Counted from the stretch's first letter, positions 1 through 5,163 are shown. The stretch: 9,937 nt of DNA from JABWBR01 sp036741235 (GCA_036741235.1 DAINSQ010000171.1:1-9937), one strand, 5' to 3'. Numbers and translations: made by a program. The notes: a model not told the origin generated them from the letters alone.

Positions 1-42
1 CGATTTTCAATCGGGACTCACTTCGTTAGCCTTCGGTCGCAT

Positions 43-98
43 CAGCAAATCAGCAAATCAACAAATTAGCAAATCAGCAAATCAGCACATTAGCACAT
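43..98. repeat. Octamer tandem repeat (CAGCAAAT-like), 7 copies
   Basis: Seven head-to-tail 8-bp units follow the consensus CAGCAAAT, with variants CAACAAAT, TAGCAAAT, CAGCACAT and TAGCACAT. The last base overlaps the stop codon of the minus-strand permease gene, so the array is the immediate 3' flank of that operon. Similar short-unit arrays are common between genes in Bacteroidota. Bases 1-42 to the left show no gene or clear signal. I see no coding role. Confidence 0.85.
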
Positions 99-1318
99 CA
101 TTCTCCTCTCATTGCGTGGACGGGTTCCAGTCGTTTGATTTTCAGCAGGGGGTACACGGCCAGCAGGGAGGTCAGCAGCAACACAATAATAGCTTGTGTG
201 AGGAAGACCTGTGCGTTAAAAGCTGCGGGAAAAATGGGTTCGAATCCAAATTTTTCAAGCAGGCCGGCGTAATCGCCTGTAAACCGGATGGGGTTGATAT
301 GGAAATACCACACCACCGGAAAACTGGCCACAATACCGGCCAAAGCGCCGAGCATGCCGAGCAAAATAATCTCGAGCCATACCATAAAACCCAGCGAAAG
401 GCGGCCCATGCCGATAGCTACCAGCACGCCGAATTCGTATTCGCGCTCTTTGGTCATCATGAGGATAGTGCCCAGGATACCGAAAGCAATCACGAGGTAC
501 AGGATAAAATACACGATATAATTGCCGGCACTGTCAAGCGCTTTTGCTTGCAGCAAATCGGGCATCATCAGTGGCCAGTCCATCACTTCGTATTCCTGTG
601 GGGGGAGTTTCCGTTTGAGGGCTTTGAGTACAGGGGCTACGTGTTCTTCTTTGGCGATATTGACGGCCAGGGAGGTTACGAGTCCTTCGGCGCCGTAAAA
701 TTGTTGTGCGGCGGCGAGGGGCAGGTAAACCATCTGTTTGTTGAGTTCGGGCGAGCCGAAGCGGGCGATGCCTTTTACGGGGTATTTAGCGGCGGCATTG
801 ACGCCGTGGTAGCCCTGGCTCACCAGGATGATCGTATCGTTGATATCCAGTTTGAGCCGTTCGGCGATGCCTTCGGCCAGCAGTGCCGACTGGTCGCCGG
901 CGGCCAGGTATTCGCCGCGTTGGAGGCGGCCCGACAATTTTGTGAGTTGGTTCTCCGACTGCGGGTCGATGCCGATCAGCAGCACGCCAACGGTATTATT
1001 GCCGGTAGAAGCCAGGGCGAAAGACTCCAGCCTGGGGGCCAGCCCCTGAATAAGCGGCGAGGCAGAAGGCAACGCTTCCAGGTGATCGTTGAGGGCAAAA
1101 GCCTTGTCGATCGACTGCTCGTCCCAATACCCGTTTTGGTGTATTTGTACGTAGCCGAAATAGTAATTCACCACATTTTTGATCATATGCCCCCAGGCGC
1201 CTTTTTGCAGCGACTCCATGAGTGAAGCCAGCAACACCGCAAAGAGGATGGAAGCGATCGTGATAAATGTTCGTCGTTTATTGCGCCAGATATTGCGCCA
1301 TGCCATTTTGATCAACAT
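98..1318 (-). CDS. ABC transporter permease, FtsX/LolC-LolE-like family
   Basis: This 406-residue inner-membrane protein resembles the FtsX/MacB/LolC-type permeases, which pair with a cytoplasmic ATPase to move lipoproteins or other substrates out of the inner membrane rather than to import solutes. The N-terminus has the usual MAWRNIWRNKRRT motif, then a first membrane helix (about 18-38). A long periplasmic MacB-like domain (about 40-260) follows, then an FtsX domain with three helices (about 265-290, 310-335 and 370-395), ending in the basic KIKRLEPVHAMRGE tail typical of the family. Length and topology are normal. The ATG at 1318 is 7 nt after the stop of the LolA-like gene, so the two are almost certainly cotranscribed. 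No ATP-binding subunit is in the window; it may lie beyond position 1 or elsewhere. The actual substrate is unknown. Confidence 0.9.
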   Translation of the reverse strand: MLIKMAWRNIWRNKRRTFITIASILFAVLLASLMESLQKGAWGHMIKNVVNYYFGYVQIHQNGYWDEQSIDKAFALNDHLEALPSASPLIQGLAPRLESFALASTGNNTVGVLLIGIDPQSENQLTKLSGRLQRGEYLAAGDQSALLAEGIAERLKLDINDTIILVSQGYHGVNAAAKYPVKGIARFGSPELNKQMVYLPLAAAQQFYGAEGLVTSLAVNIAKEEHVAPVLKALKRKLPPQEYEVMDWPLMMPDLLQAKALDSAGNYIVYFILYLVIAFGILGTILMMTKEREYEFGVLVAIGMGRLSLGFMVWLEIILLGMLGALAGIVASFPVVWYFHINPIRFTGDYAGLLEKFGFEPIFPAAFNAQVFLTQAIIVLLLTSLLAVYPLLKIKRLEPVHAMRGE

Positions 1319-1325
1319 AGCCGGG

Positions 1326-2135
1326 TCATTTCGCTTTTTTCATTTGCTGAACAGAAAAGAAATTGTCATTCATCGGCTTGTCAAATTCGAGCGACACATA
1401 TTCGATCATGGTTTTGTTGCCCGGTTCGTCGGCGGGAATGACCTCTAACAGGGAGGGCAACAGCTTGCCGCCCAGGTTTTTGACCTGTTTTCCGTACATG
1501 GTATTGACCAGATAGTTGTCTTCGTCGTAAAACTCGGCTTTGAGCTGCATATATTCGGTTTTGTCGATCCAGACCAATACTTTGCCCCATACTACGGCTG
1601 CGTTTTCTTTGGGATTCATCTGGATTTTGTAGCAACTGCGCCCGTCAATGGTTTCTGTGCCAAGCAACTTGTGGTTGTAGTCCTCCAGCACTGACGATTC
1701 CTTGACCAGGTCGTCGTTGGTAAAGTCGGAGCCCATCCAGGATTGGCTCATCATAGAGGGCGGCAGTTTGATGGTGCGGTCGATGGTAGGCTGCCAGTTC
1801 CAGATTTCGCGTCCGCGTTTGAGAAATGCCGTTCCTTTTTCGCGGGCCGGCGAAAGCACAAGGATCAGTGCCATGTCGTCGCCTTTCGACCAGCTTTTGA
1901 GTTTTAATTCGCGTTTCCACGAAGGCCTTACTATGGTCATTTTCATCTCGGCCAGGCTGGTTTTGCCTTTGACTTTTGCGTCGGCTTTGGCTATAATGTC
2001 TTTAGCCTCCGGATCTCCAACCACCATGGGAGGGGGAGAGGGGGTGAGGGGGGGAGCGGGAGATTCTATGGCACTTTTATAAGTAAATGCGAGTGTGCCG
2101 GTAGCGATTATCAGAAAAAAAAGCAAGCGTGTCAT
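1326..2135 (-). CDS. Outer membrane lipoprotein-sorting protein (LolA-like)
   Basis: A 269-residue exported protein of the LolA-like group often annotated as outer membrane lipoprotein-sorting protein. Members have a LolA/LolB-type half-barrel that binds lipids or lipoproteins in the periplasm. A hydrophobic signal sequence (residues 1-17) without a lipobox cysteine is followed by a proline-rich linker (about 27-37, PPLTPSPPP) and then the domain, beginning near DPEAKDIIAKAD. Family features include the WKRELKLKSWSKGDD strand pair, the segment around IWNWQPTIDRTIKLPP, and SWMGSDFTNDDL. The ATG at 2135 overlaps the TetR stop codon (ATGA, 4 nt), which fixes the start and indicates translational coupling. 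Together with the downstream permease this suggests a transport or envelope-sorting operon, but the cargo is not evident. The linker DNA is an unusually G-rich tract on the + strand. Confidence 0.88.
   Translation of the reverse strand: MTRLLFFLIIATGTLAFTYKSAIESPAPPLTPSPPPMVVGDPEAKDIIAKADAKVKGKTSLAEMKMTIVRPSWKRELKLKSWSKGDDMALILVLSPAREKGTAFLKRGREIWNWQPTIDRTIKLPPSMMSQSWMGSDFTNDDLVKESSVLEDYNHKLLGTETIDGRSCYKIQMNPKENAAVVWGKVLVWIDKTEYMQLKAEFYDEDNYLVNTMYGKQVKNLGGKLLPSLLEVIPADEPGNKTMIEYVSLEFDKPMNDNFFSVQQMKKAK
2028..2060 (+). other. G-rich tract with G-quadruplex pattern
   Basis: Five G runs (3, 5, 5, 7 and 3 G) are separated by loops of 1, 3, 3 and 3 nt on the + strand. This is the template strand of the LolA-like gene, and the tract encodes its proline-rich linker. 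It fits the simple G3+N1-7 quadruplex pattern with one run to spare. Whether it folds or affects transcription is inference. Confidence 0.55.
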
Positions 2136-2725
2136 GAGCGCTGTTGTTTTGAGGTAAAATATTTTTGAATAAAATGGTTAACGATATGGTCAACCGGGAA
2201 TTCGTCTTCCAACATCATGAAATAGACAAAAATGCCGTCCATGGTAGCGCCGAATAACAGCGCGTCTTCCAGCGGCGTCTGACTGCCCATTCGTTCAAAC
2301 AAAGCAACCGCCATTTTGATGTTGCTTTCGCGTTGTTTTTTGAGCAGGGGCTCAACACTTTTCATGGCATCGGTTTGGAAAGCCAGAGAAGTGATCAGTT
2401 TCCAATAATGCACATTGGATTTAATCATTTCCACCGACTGCCTGATGAGGTCCAGTAGTACGGCTTCGGGGTCCAATGCGGGGTCTTCCAGGATGGCCAG
2501 TATTTGTTCGCCGTCCGAAATAGCGTCGTTTACGATGGCCGTCAGAAGCTCTTCTTTGCTACTGAAGTAATTGTACATCAGGCCTTTGGAAATCCCCGCC
2601 TCCCGGGCAATATCGCTTACCGAGGTGTGGTGATAACCTTTTTGGGCAAACAACTCCAGCGCTGCCGCTTTGATGGCGGCGGTGCTGCGCTGTCGCGCCT
2701 GTGCCGATTGTATTTTCGATCTCAA
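2132..2725 (-). CDS. TetR/AcrR-family transcriptional regulator
   Basis: A 197-residue one-component repressor. The N-terminal helix-turn-helix covers about residues 12-60 and includes the canonical pattern SVSDIAREAGISKGLMYNYF followed by SSKEEL. The remaining roughly 135 residues form a helical ligand-binding/dimerisation domain whose ligand cannot be predicted. The start is TTG at 2725: there is no in-frame ATG between the upstream stop codon and the HTH, and the first later ATG (residue 47) would destroy the HTH. The gene heads the operon with the LolA-like protein (4-nt overlap) and the permease. An inverted-repeat operator over the predicted transcription start argues for autorepression and for control of the whole operon by an unknown small molecule. 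Confidence 0.93.
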   Translation of the reverse strand: MRSKIQSAQARQRSTAAIKAAALELFAQKGYHHTSVSDIAREAGISKGLMYNYFSSKEELLTAIVNDAISDGEQILAILEDPALDPEAVLLDLIRQSVEMIKSNVHYWKLITSLAFQTDAMKSVEPLLKKQRESNIKMAVALFERMGSQTPLEDALLFGATMDGIFVYFMMLEDEFPVDHIVNHFIQKYFTSKQQRS

Positions 2726-2741
2726 TCTTTTATCAATTAAT

Positions 2742-2755
2742 TGACTGATTGGTCA
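2742..2755. promoter_or_regulatory. Putative TetR operator
   Basis: TGACTGATTGGTCA has 4-bp perfect outer arms (TGAC/GTCA) around a 6-bp centre, a size and look typical of TetR-family operators. It lies 3 bp downstream of the -7 box at 2758-2765 and covers the expected transcription start of the TetR operon. It overlaps a perfect 12-bp palindrome, TCAATTAATTGA, at 2733-2744, which could be a second half of a larger site. Binding by the adjacent regulator is inferred from position. Confidence 0.55.
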
Positions 2756-2757
2756 TT

Positions 2758-2788
2758 CAAAAATAATATAAAACGGGAGGCTTGTCAA
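2758..2788 (-). promoter_or_regulatory. Promoter of the TetR-LolA-permease operon
   Basis: On the minus strand a perfect TAnnTTTG element (TATTTTTG, 2758-2765) is preceded by TTG (2786-2788) with a 20-nt spacer. This fits the Bacteroidota sigma-ABfr -33/-7 arrangement. Transcription would start near 2750, giving a leader of about 25 nt before the TTG start codon. Confidence 0.65.
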
Positions 2789-2821
2789 GAGGACTTCGAT
2801 GAAAGTAGAGAAAAAGTCGAC

Positions 2822-2859
2822 AAAAAAAAACTGTCGCCCCGAGGAGATCGGAGCGACAG
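2822..2859 (-). terminator. Rho-independent terminator (minus strand)
   Basis: Read on the minus strand, a strong hairpin is followed directly by nine T (2830-2822). The stem is CTGTCGC (2831-2837) with GCGACAG (2853-2859), one mismatch, then CCGA/TCGG around a 5-nt loop. It lies about 35 nt upstream of the TetR operon promoter and ends whatever is transcribed leftward from about 2970. Confidence 0.85.
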
Positions 2860-2904
2860 CTCATGCCGGTTTAAAAAACTTGATTCTTCAAAAATCTCTT
2901 TCAC

Positions 2905-2940
2905 TCACCGGCACAAAAGATTGAACACCCAATTGACCAT
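2905..2940 (-). CDS. Possible 11-residue leader peptide
   Basis: An ATG-initiated ORF encodes MVNWVFNLLCR and stops at TGA, inside the candidate leader RNA. Its last codons and stop form the 5' arm of the hairpin pairing with 2863-2870, so a ribosome on it would block that pairing, as in attenuators. A weak purine stretch (ACAGG) sits about 9 nt upstream of the ATG. An ORF of this size is easily chance; confidence rests on the surrounding promoter, hairpin and terminator. Confidence 0.25.
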   Translation of the reverse strand: MVNWVFNLLCR

Positions 2941-2976
2941 GATATATTACCTGTTCTTTTAATTCCCTTTCATTGA

Positions 2977-2984
2977 CAAAGGTA
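2977..2984 (-). promoter_or_regulatory. Putative -7 element for the leader/sRNA
   Basis: Minus-strand TACCTTTG matches TAnnTTTG exactly. No TTG is visible at the expected -33 distance, so the promoter is weaker evidence than the terminator it would serve. The start would be near 2970. Confidence 0.4.
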
Positions 2985-3088
2985 TAATGGAAAAACAGGG
3001 TGTGGAGTGAGGAATGTCACACAACAAGATGATTTTAGTCAACATGGCCCGCCTGATAAAAATCACTTTTCCGGCTGATTGGCGTCAC

Positions 3089-3118
3089 TTGAATCTGATA
3101 AAAAGCCTGTCATATTTG
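3089..3118 (+). promoter_or_regulatory. Promoter of the thioredoxin-like gene
   Basis: TTG (3089-3091) lies 19 nt before CATATTTG (3111-3118), one mismatch from TAnnTTTG. The predicted start near 3124 rules out the longer reading frame opening with TTG at 3079 and favours an ATG at 3148-3157. Confidence 0.5.
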
Positions 3119-3156
3119 TAGCAATGGCAATGACATGCCAGCACAAGATGATAATG

Positions 3157-3396
3157 ATGAATTTACAAGTAAAAATATTCGGTGTGGGAAGTTCTTCCGA
3201 CAGGGCGCTGCGTGCTGGGGTAGAGAAGGCTGCGGAGGAATTGGGCATCGATATAGATATAGAAGATGTGACCGATATCGGTACCATCATCAAGGAAGGC
3301 GTACAGGCTATTCCCGCCCTGGCCATTGGAGACCAGATATTGGTATACGGTAAAGTACCCAGTATCGCCGAGCTTAAACAATTACTCCGCGCGTAA
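3157..3396 (+). CDS. Thioredoxin-fold protein lacking the CxxC motif
   Basis: A 79-residue cytosolic protein matching the small single-domain thioredoxin family (redox-active disulfide protein 2 type). It keeps the family architecture: an N-terminal strand ending in GxG (VKIFGVG), the helix, the EDVTDIGTIIKEG segment, the cis-proline motif AIPALAI, and the closing VPSIAELKQLL helix. The GxGCxxC active site reads GVGSSSD here, so both catalytic cysteines are absent and ordinary disulfide chemistry is not possible. The same frame stays open upstream to a TTG at 3079. I chose the ATG at 3157 because homologous proteins begin close to this strand and because of the promoter at 3089-3118; ATGs at 3154 and 3148 are also possible. 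It is a single-gene unit ending at the terminator at 3437-3486. Function beyond the fold is unknown. Confidence 0.8.
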   Translation: MNLQVKIFGVGSSSDRALRAGVEKAAEELGIDIDIEDVTDIGTIIKEGVQAIPALAIGDQILVYGKVPSIAELKQLLRA

Positions 3397-3436
3397 GCGG
3401 CGTGGAGTGCGTTTCATACTAATCCATTTTTTCGAG

Positions 3437-3486
3437 CGGCCTGGTTTTAAGGGTAAAAGCCCCTAAAACCGGGCCGTTTTTTTTTT
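3437..3486 (+). terminator. Rho-independent terminator
   Basis: A long hairpin, with CGGCC-GGTTTTA-GGG (from 3437) pairing with CCC-TAAAACC-GGGCCG (to 3476) with one bulge, is followed by ten T. It is 40 nt past the thioredoxin-like stop codon. Confidence 0.9.
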
Positions 3487-3576
3487 AACGCCATATTAAC
3501 GGAGTTTTTAATTTTCCTTTACACCAAAACGCAAGCGGCGATTCGTTATAGGGGGGTATCAAACAAAAATGATAGT

Positions 3577-4170
3577 ATGAAAACATCCTTCTTGCTGATT
3601 TTGCTGGCTGCGGCCGTTACCTTGAGCACACAGGTGCAAGCGCAAGTGCGCATCAACCCGAAAGCAGGCGTCAATATTTCGGCGCTCGATACCAAGATAC
3701 AAGATATGACGGCAGAAGCCCGTGCGGGCTGGAATGTAGGCGTAGACGTAAGAGCTGGTCGCGGACTGGTGTTTTTCAATCCCGGCGTACATTATTACAG
3801 CTTTACCGCACGCCTGATTCCCGACATAGACGAGACGGATGAATTCAAACCCAATGAAGAGACGATGATCCAGAGTGTGCGCTTGCCGGTCAACCTGGGC
3901 ATTAATATTACCGGACAAGGCGGGTTGCTCGGCCTGCATGTGAAAGGCGGCGTGACACCCGCTTATGTAATCGGCGTGAAGGAGCGTCCCAACTACAATT
4001 TCGACGTGGAAACCCTCAACCGCTTTACGATGGGGGCCAATGTGGGCCTCGGCGTTGATTTGCTTTTCCTCACCGTTGACGCCAATTACGAGATCGGCCT
4101 GAATAATTTCTTTAAGGAGGCTGCCGGCAAGAATAACATGCTGACGTTGAACGTAGGTATTAAGTTTTAG
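3577..4170 (+). CDS. Outer-membrane beta-barrel protein, PorT-like family
   Basis: A 197-residue secreted protein. A Sec signal peptide (MKTSFLLILLAAAVTLSTQVQA, cleavage near residue 22) precedes alternating strands rich in glycine and aromatics (e.g. GVNISALDT, AGWNVGVDVRAG, LPVNLGINITG, FTMGANVGLGVDLLFLTVDANYEIG). The chain ends in LNVGIKF with a terminal phenylalanine, typical of proteins inserted by the BAM machinery. This fits the small Bacteroidota barrels annotated as outer membrane beta-barrel or PorT family proteins. The ATG at 3577 is the only start that gives a signal peptide; no Shine-Dalgarno sequence is evident and no clear promoter could be placed in 3487-3576. It appears monocistronic, convergent with the monooxygenase-like gene. 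The specific role (channel, anchor or assembly partner) is not predictable. Confidence 0.85.
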   Translation: MKTSFLLILLAAAVTLSTQVQAQVRINPKAGVNISALDTKIQDMTAEARAGWNVGVDVRAGRGLVFFNPGVHYYSFTARLIPDIDETDEFKPNEETMIQSVRLPVNLGINITGQGGLLGLHVKGGVTPAYVIGVKERPNYNFDVETLNRFTMGANVGLGVDLLFLTVDANYEIGLNNFFKEAAGKNNMLTLNVGIKF

Positions 4171-4177
4171 CGATAAT

Positions 4178-4227
4178 TAGCCGGTGGTCGGTTATGGAGC
4201 AAAGTCGACATCACCGACCGCCGGCTA
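4178..4227. terminator. Hairpin between convergent genes
   Basis: TAGCCGGTGGTCGGT (4178-4192) pairs with ACCGACCGCCGGCTA (4213-4227) with one G-U pair. It lies just after the beta-barrel stop codon and its right arm ends in the stop codon of the minus-strand gene. There is no T tract, so it may act as a weak bidirectional terminator or as a 3'-end stabiliser. Confidence 0.6.
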
Positions 4228-4512
4228 CCCCACCACCTCCACCGACCACGCGTGGGGGGCATCGGCGAAAAGTACTTTAGTTTTAGCCCAGGTAGACTTA
4301 AAAAGTTCGGAATGCCGGTAGGCGTCGAGGGCTTCTTCGCTTTCCCAGAAACTATAAGTGAAAAATACGTGCCTTTCCAGCCTGCTGCGCCACAATTCGA
4401 GGTGTTGGCAGCCATCGAAACTGCGAATAAAAGGGCTGCTTTCCGCATAAATTTCCAAAAAGCGGTCGCATTCCTCCGCCCGAAATGTCAGTTTTACAAT
4501 GCGTTTGATCAT
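4225..4512 (-). CDS. Antibiotic biosynthesis monooxygenase (ABM) family protein
   Basis: A 95-residue protein with a single dimeric alpha/beta-barrel (ferredoxin-like) domain of the ABM/putative quinol monooxygenase type. Recognisable pieces are the first strand IKRIVKLTF, the helix ECDRFLEIYAESSPFIRSF, the motif GCQHLELWRS, the strand HVFFTYSFWESEEALDAYRHSELF, and the closing helix and strand. Family members include cofactor-independent oxygenases and heme-degrading enzymes, but many small ones have no assigned substrate, so no reaction is claimed. The ATG at 4512 is preceded by a plausible leader; no convincing promoter was found. It is divergent from the tRNA-Ser gene and convergent with the beta-barrel gene. 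Confidence 0.85.
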   Translation of the reverse strand: MIKRIVKLTFRAEECDRFLEIYAESSPFIRSFDGCQHLELWRSRLERHVFFTYSFWESEEALDAYRHSELFKSTWAKTKVLFADAPHAWSVEVVG

Positions 4513-4551
4513 AATAGCACAAGTTTGATGCCTTTAGCGGTGCAAGATGCA

Positions 4552-4581
4552 TTGTTTTTTTGAAAAAAGCTCCTATCTTTG
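4552..4581 (+). promoter_or_regulatory. Promoter of tRNA-Ser
   Basis: TTG (4552-4554), a 19-nt spacer and TATCTTTG (4574-4581) match the Bacteroidota -33/-7 consensus exactly. The start is expected around 4588, about 20 nt before the mature tRNA 5' end. Confidence 0.8.
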
Positions 4582-4606
4582 CGTCCGCTTCAACAGCACC
4601 ACCTCC

Positions 4607-4691
4607 GGAGGAGTGGCAGAGCGGTTGATTGCAACGGTCTTGAAAACCGTCGTACCGAGAGGTACCGGGGGTTCGAATCCCTCCTCCTCCG
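4607..4691 (+). tRNA. tRNA-Ser (anticodon UGA)
   Basis: The cloverleaf is complete. The acceptor GGAGGAG (4607-4613) pairs with CTCCTCC (4684-4690), with G4691 as the serine discriminator base. The anticodon stem is ACGGT/ACCGT (4634-4638/4646-4650) with loop CTTGAAA and anticodon TGA at 4641-4643. A long class II variable arm (GTACC-GAGA-GGTAC) and a T arm with loop TTCGAAT complete it. The CCA end is not encoded (CAA follows G4691). It decodes UCA and related codons. Its 3' end lies inside a direct repeat (see 4676-4752). Confidence 0.97.
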
Positions 4692-4752
4692 CAAAGACAA
4701 TACGGGCCGCCTGAGAGGGCGGCCTTTGTTTTTTAGCCCAAAGGCGACCAAG
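4676..4752 (+). repeat. 77-bp direct repeat, copy 1 (tRNA 3' end plus terminator)
   Basis: This copy is identical over 77 bp to 4847-4923 (offset 171). Its first 16 bp are the tRNA-Ser 3' end through the discriminator base; the rest is the tRNA terminator and flank. Such duplications of a tRNA 3' end are the usual trace of site-specific integration, but the identity beyond the tRNA is longer than a typical attachment core. Confidence 0.9.
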
Positions 4753-4813
4753 TGCGCTTGAAGTCGCCTTTGGGCTAAAAAACAAACAGCCCGCAGGGCC
4801 GTATTGGCTTTGC
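4691..4813. repeat. Long imperfect inverted repeat around position 4755
   Basis: The left arm 4691-4752 is mirrored by 4757-4813. Matching blocks are GCAAAGACAATACGGGCC against GGGCCGTATTGGCTTTGC, and TTTGTTTTTTAGCCCAAAGGCGAC against its complement, with the centre TGCG at 4753-4756. The right arm has a different inner hairpin (GCCC-GCA-GGGC, 4789-4799), so on the minus strand it also reads as a short stem followed by a T-rich tract. The whole is two facing terminator-like units or a diverged inverted copy of the direct repeat. Confidence 0.8.
4705..4734 (+). terminator. Terminator of tRNA-Ser
   Basis: The stem GGCCGCC (4705-4711) with GGCGGCC (4718-4724) and a 6-nt loop is followed by TTTGTTTTTT. 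It starts 13 nt after the tRNA discriminator base. Confidence 0.88.
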
Positions 4814-4846
4814 AGGTCTCCCCCCCTAACGGGATCAACGCCAGTT

Positions 4847-4923
4847 AATCCCTCCTCCTCCGCAAAGACAATACGGGCCGCCTGAGAGGGCGGCCTTTGT
4901 TTTTTAGCCCAAAGGCGACCAAG
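4847..4923 (+). repeat. 77-bp direct repeat, copy 2 (partial tRNA-Ser 3' end plus terminator)
   Basis: A perfect second copy of 4676-4752, including 16 bp of the tRNA-Ser 3' end (4847-4862) without the rest of the tRNA, and a second identical terminator (4876-4905). The 5' neighbour TT replaces the tRNA TTCG, so the T loop is broken and this is not a second tRNA gene. Confidence 0.9.
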
Positions 4924-4960
4924 CTTGTAATAAGGTAATTTTATATATATAATGTAACAG

Positions 4961-5014
4961 TTTAGCGAAAGGGTTTAGTGCATTCTAAACTTTCATCTAA
5001 ACCCTACCGCTAAA
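4961..5014. repeat. 18-bp inverted repeat in an AT-rich gap
   Basis: TTTAGCGAAAGGGTTTAG (4961-4978) and CTAAACCCTACCGCTAAA (4997-5014) are complementary at 16 of 18 positions with an 18-nt loop. CTAAAC(CC) recurs at 5010-5025 and near 5770 and 5808. No gene is visible on either strand in 4924-5066; this hairpin is the only ordered element there. Confidence 0.7.
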
Positions 5015-5066
5015 CCCTCCTAAACAGTTACCAGATTAGTGGAATTTCACGAAGGGTTGTTATTGT

Positions 5067-5163
5067 TATTTTTCTATTCCATTTCTTGAATTCCCGCAGG
5101 GAAGCTGTACAAGTCAAGCATGTACTTTGCCCAATGTGATGTTGTAGATGCCCTGGCGGGCAT
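5067..5163 (+). repeat. Direct repeat flanking the toxin-antitoxin pair, left copy
   Basis: Aligned with 5861-5936, this copy matches at 74 of 76 positions (differences at 5110 and 5119) and carries one extra 21-bp block, 5133-5153, bounded by GCCC on both sides. It contains the small hairpins TTCCC-GCA-GGGAA (5091-5103) and ATGCCC-TGGC-GGGCAT (5148-5163). No gene is visible in it. Confidence 0.92.

Larger units (their letters stand above)
2822..2970 (-). ncRNA. Candidate small RNA or attenuator leader (about 150 nt)
   Basis: Between a TAnnTTTG element at 2977-2984 and the strong terminator at 2822-2859 there is no ordinary gene on the minus strand, so a terminated transcript of about 150 nt is predicted. 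It holds an 11-codon ORF (2905-2940). It also holds an outer hairpin pairing GTGCCGGT (2914-2907) with ACCGGCAT (2870-2863), one end pair being G-U, and then the terminator hairpin. It could be an independent sRNA. Alternatively, because the next gene in this direction is the TetR operon at 2725, it could be an attenuator controlling read-through. I recognise no known RNA family in it. Confidence 0.45.

Noticed and set aside
43..98. CRISPR array
   Set aside because: The units are 8 bp and contiguous without spacers; the same objection applies to the 7-bp array at 9862-9937.
116..1225. 369-codon open frame on the + strand opposite the permease
   Set aside because: It lies wholly antisense to a well-recognised permease gene, has an H/Q/F/G-heavy composition with no recognisable domain, and has no promoter or start signal. 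It is a shadow of the codon pattern of the real gene.
3079..3156. N-terminal extension of the thioredoxin-like protein from a TTG codon
   Set aside because: The extension overlaps the predicted promoter (3089-3118) and adds residues not found in this short-domain family; an ATG at 3148-3157 is preferred.
4590..4838. Open frames across the tRNA-Ser gene and its repeats
   Set aside because: They are translations of the tRNA and terminator hairpins and have no protein features.
4847..4862. Second tRNA-Ser gene
   Set aside because: Only the last 16 nt of the tRNA are present; the acceptor 5' strand, D, anticodon and variable arms are missing.
4998..5025. Telomere-like CCCTAAA repeat
   Set aside because: There are only a few irregular copies, explained by the arms of an inverted repeat in a bacterial chromosome.
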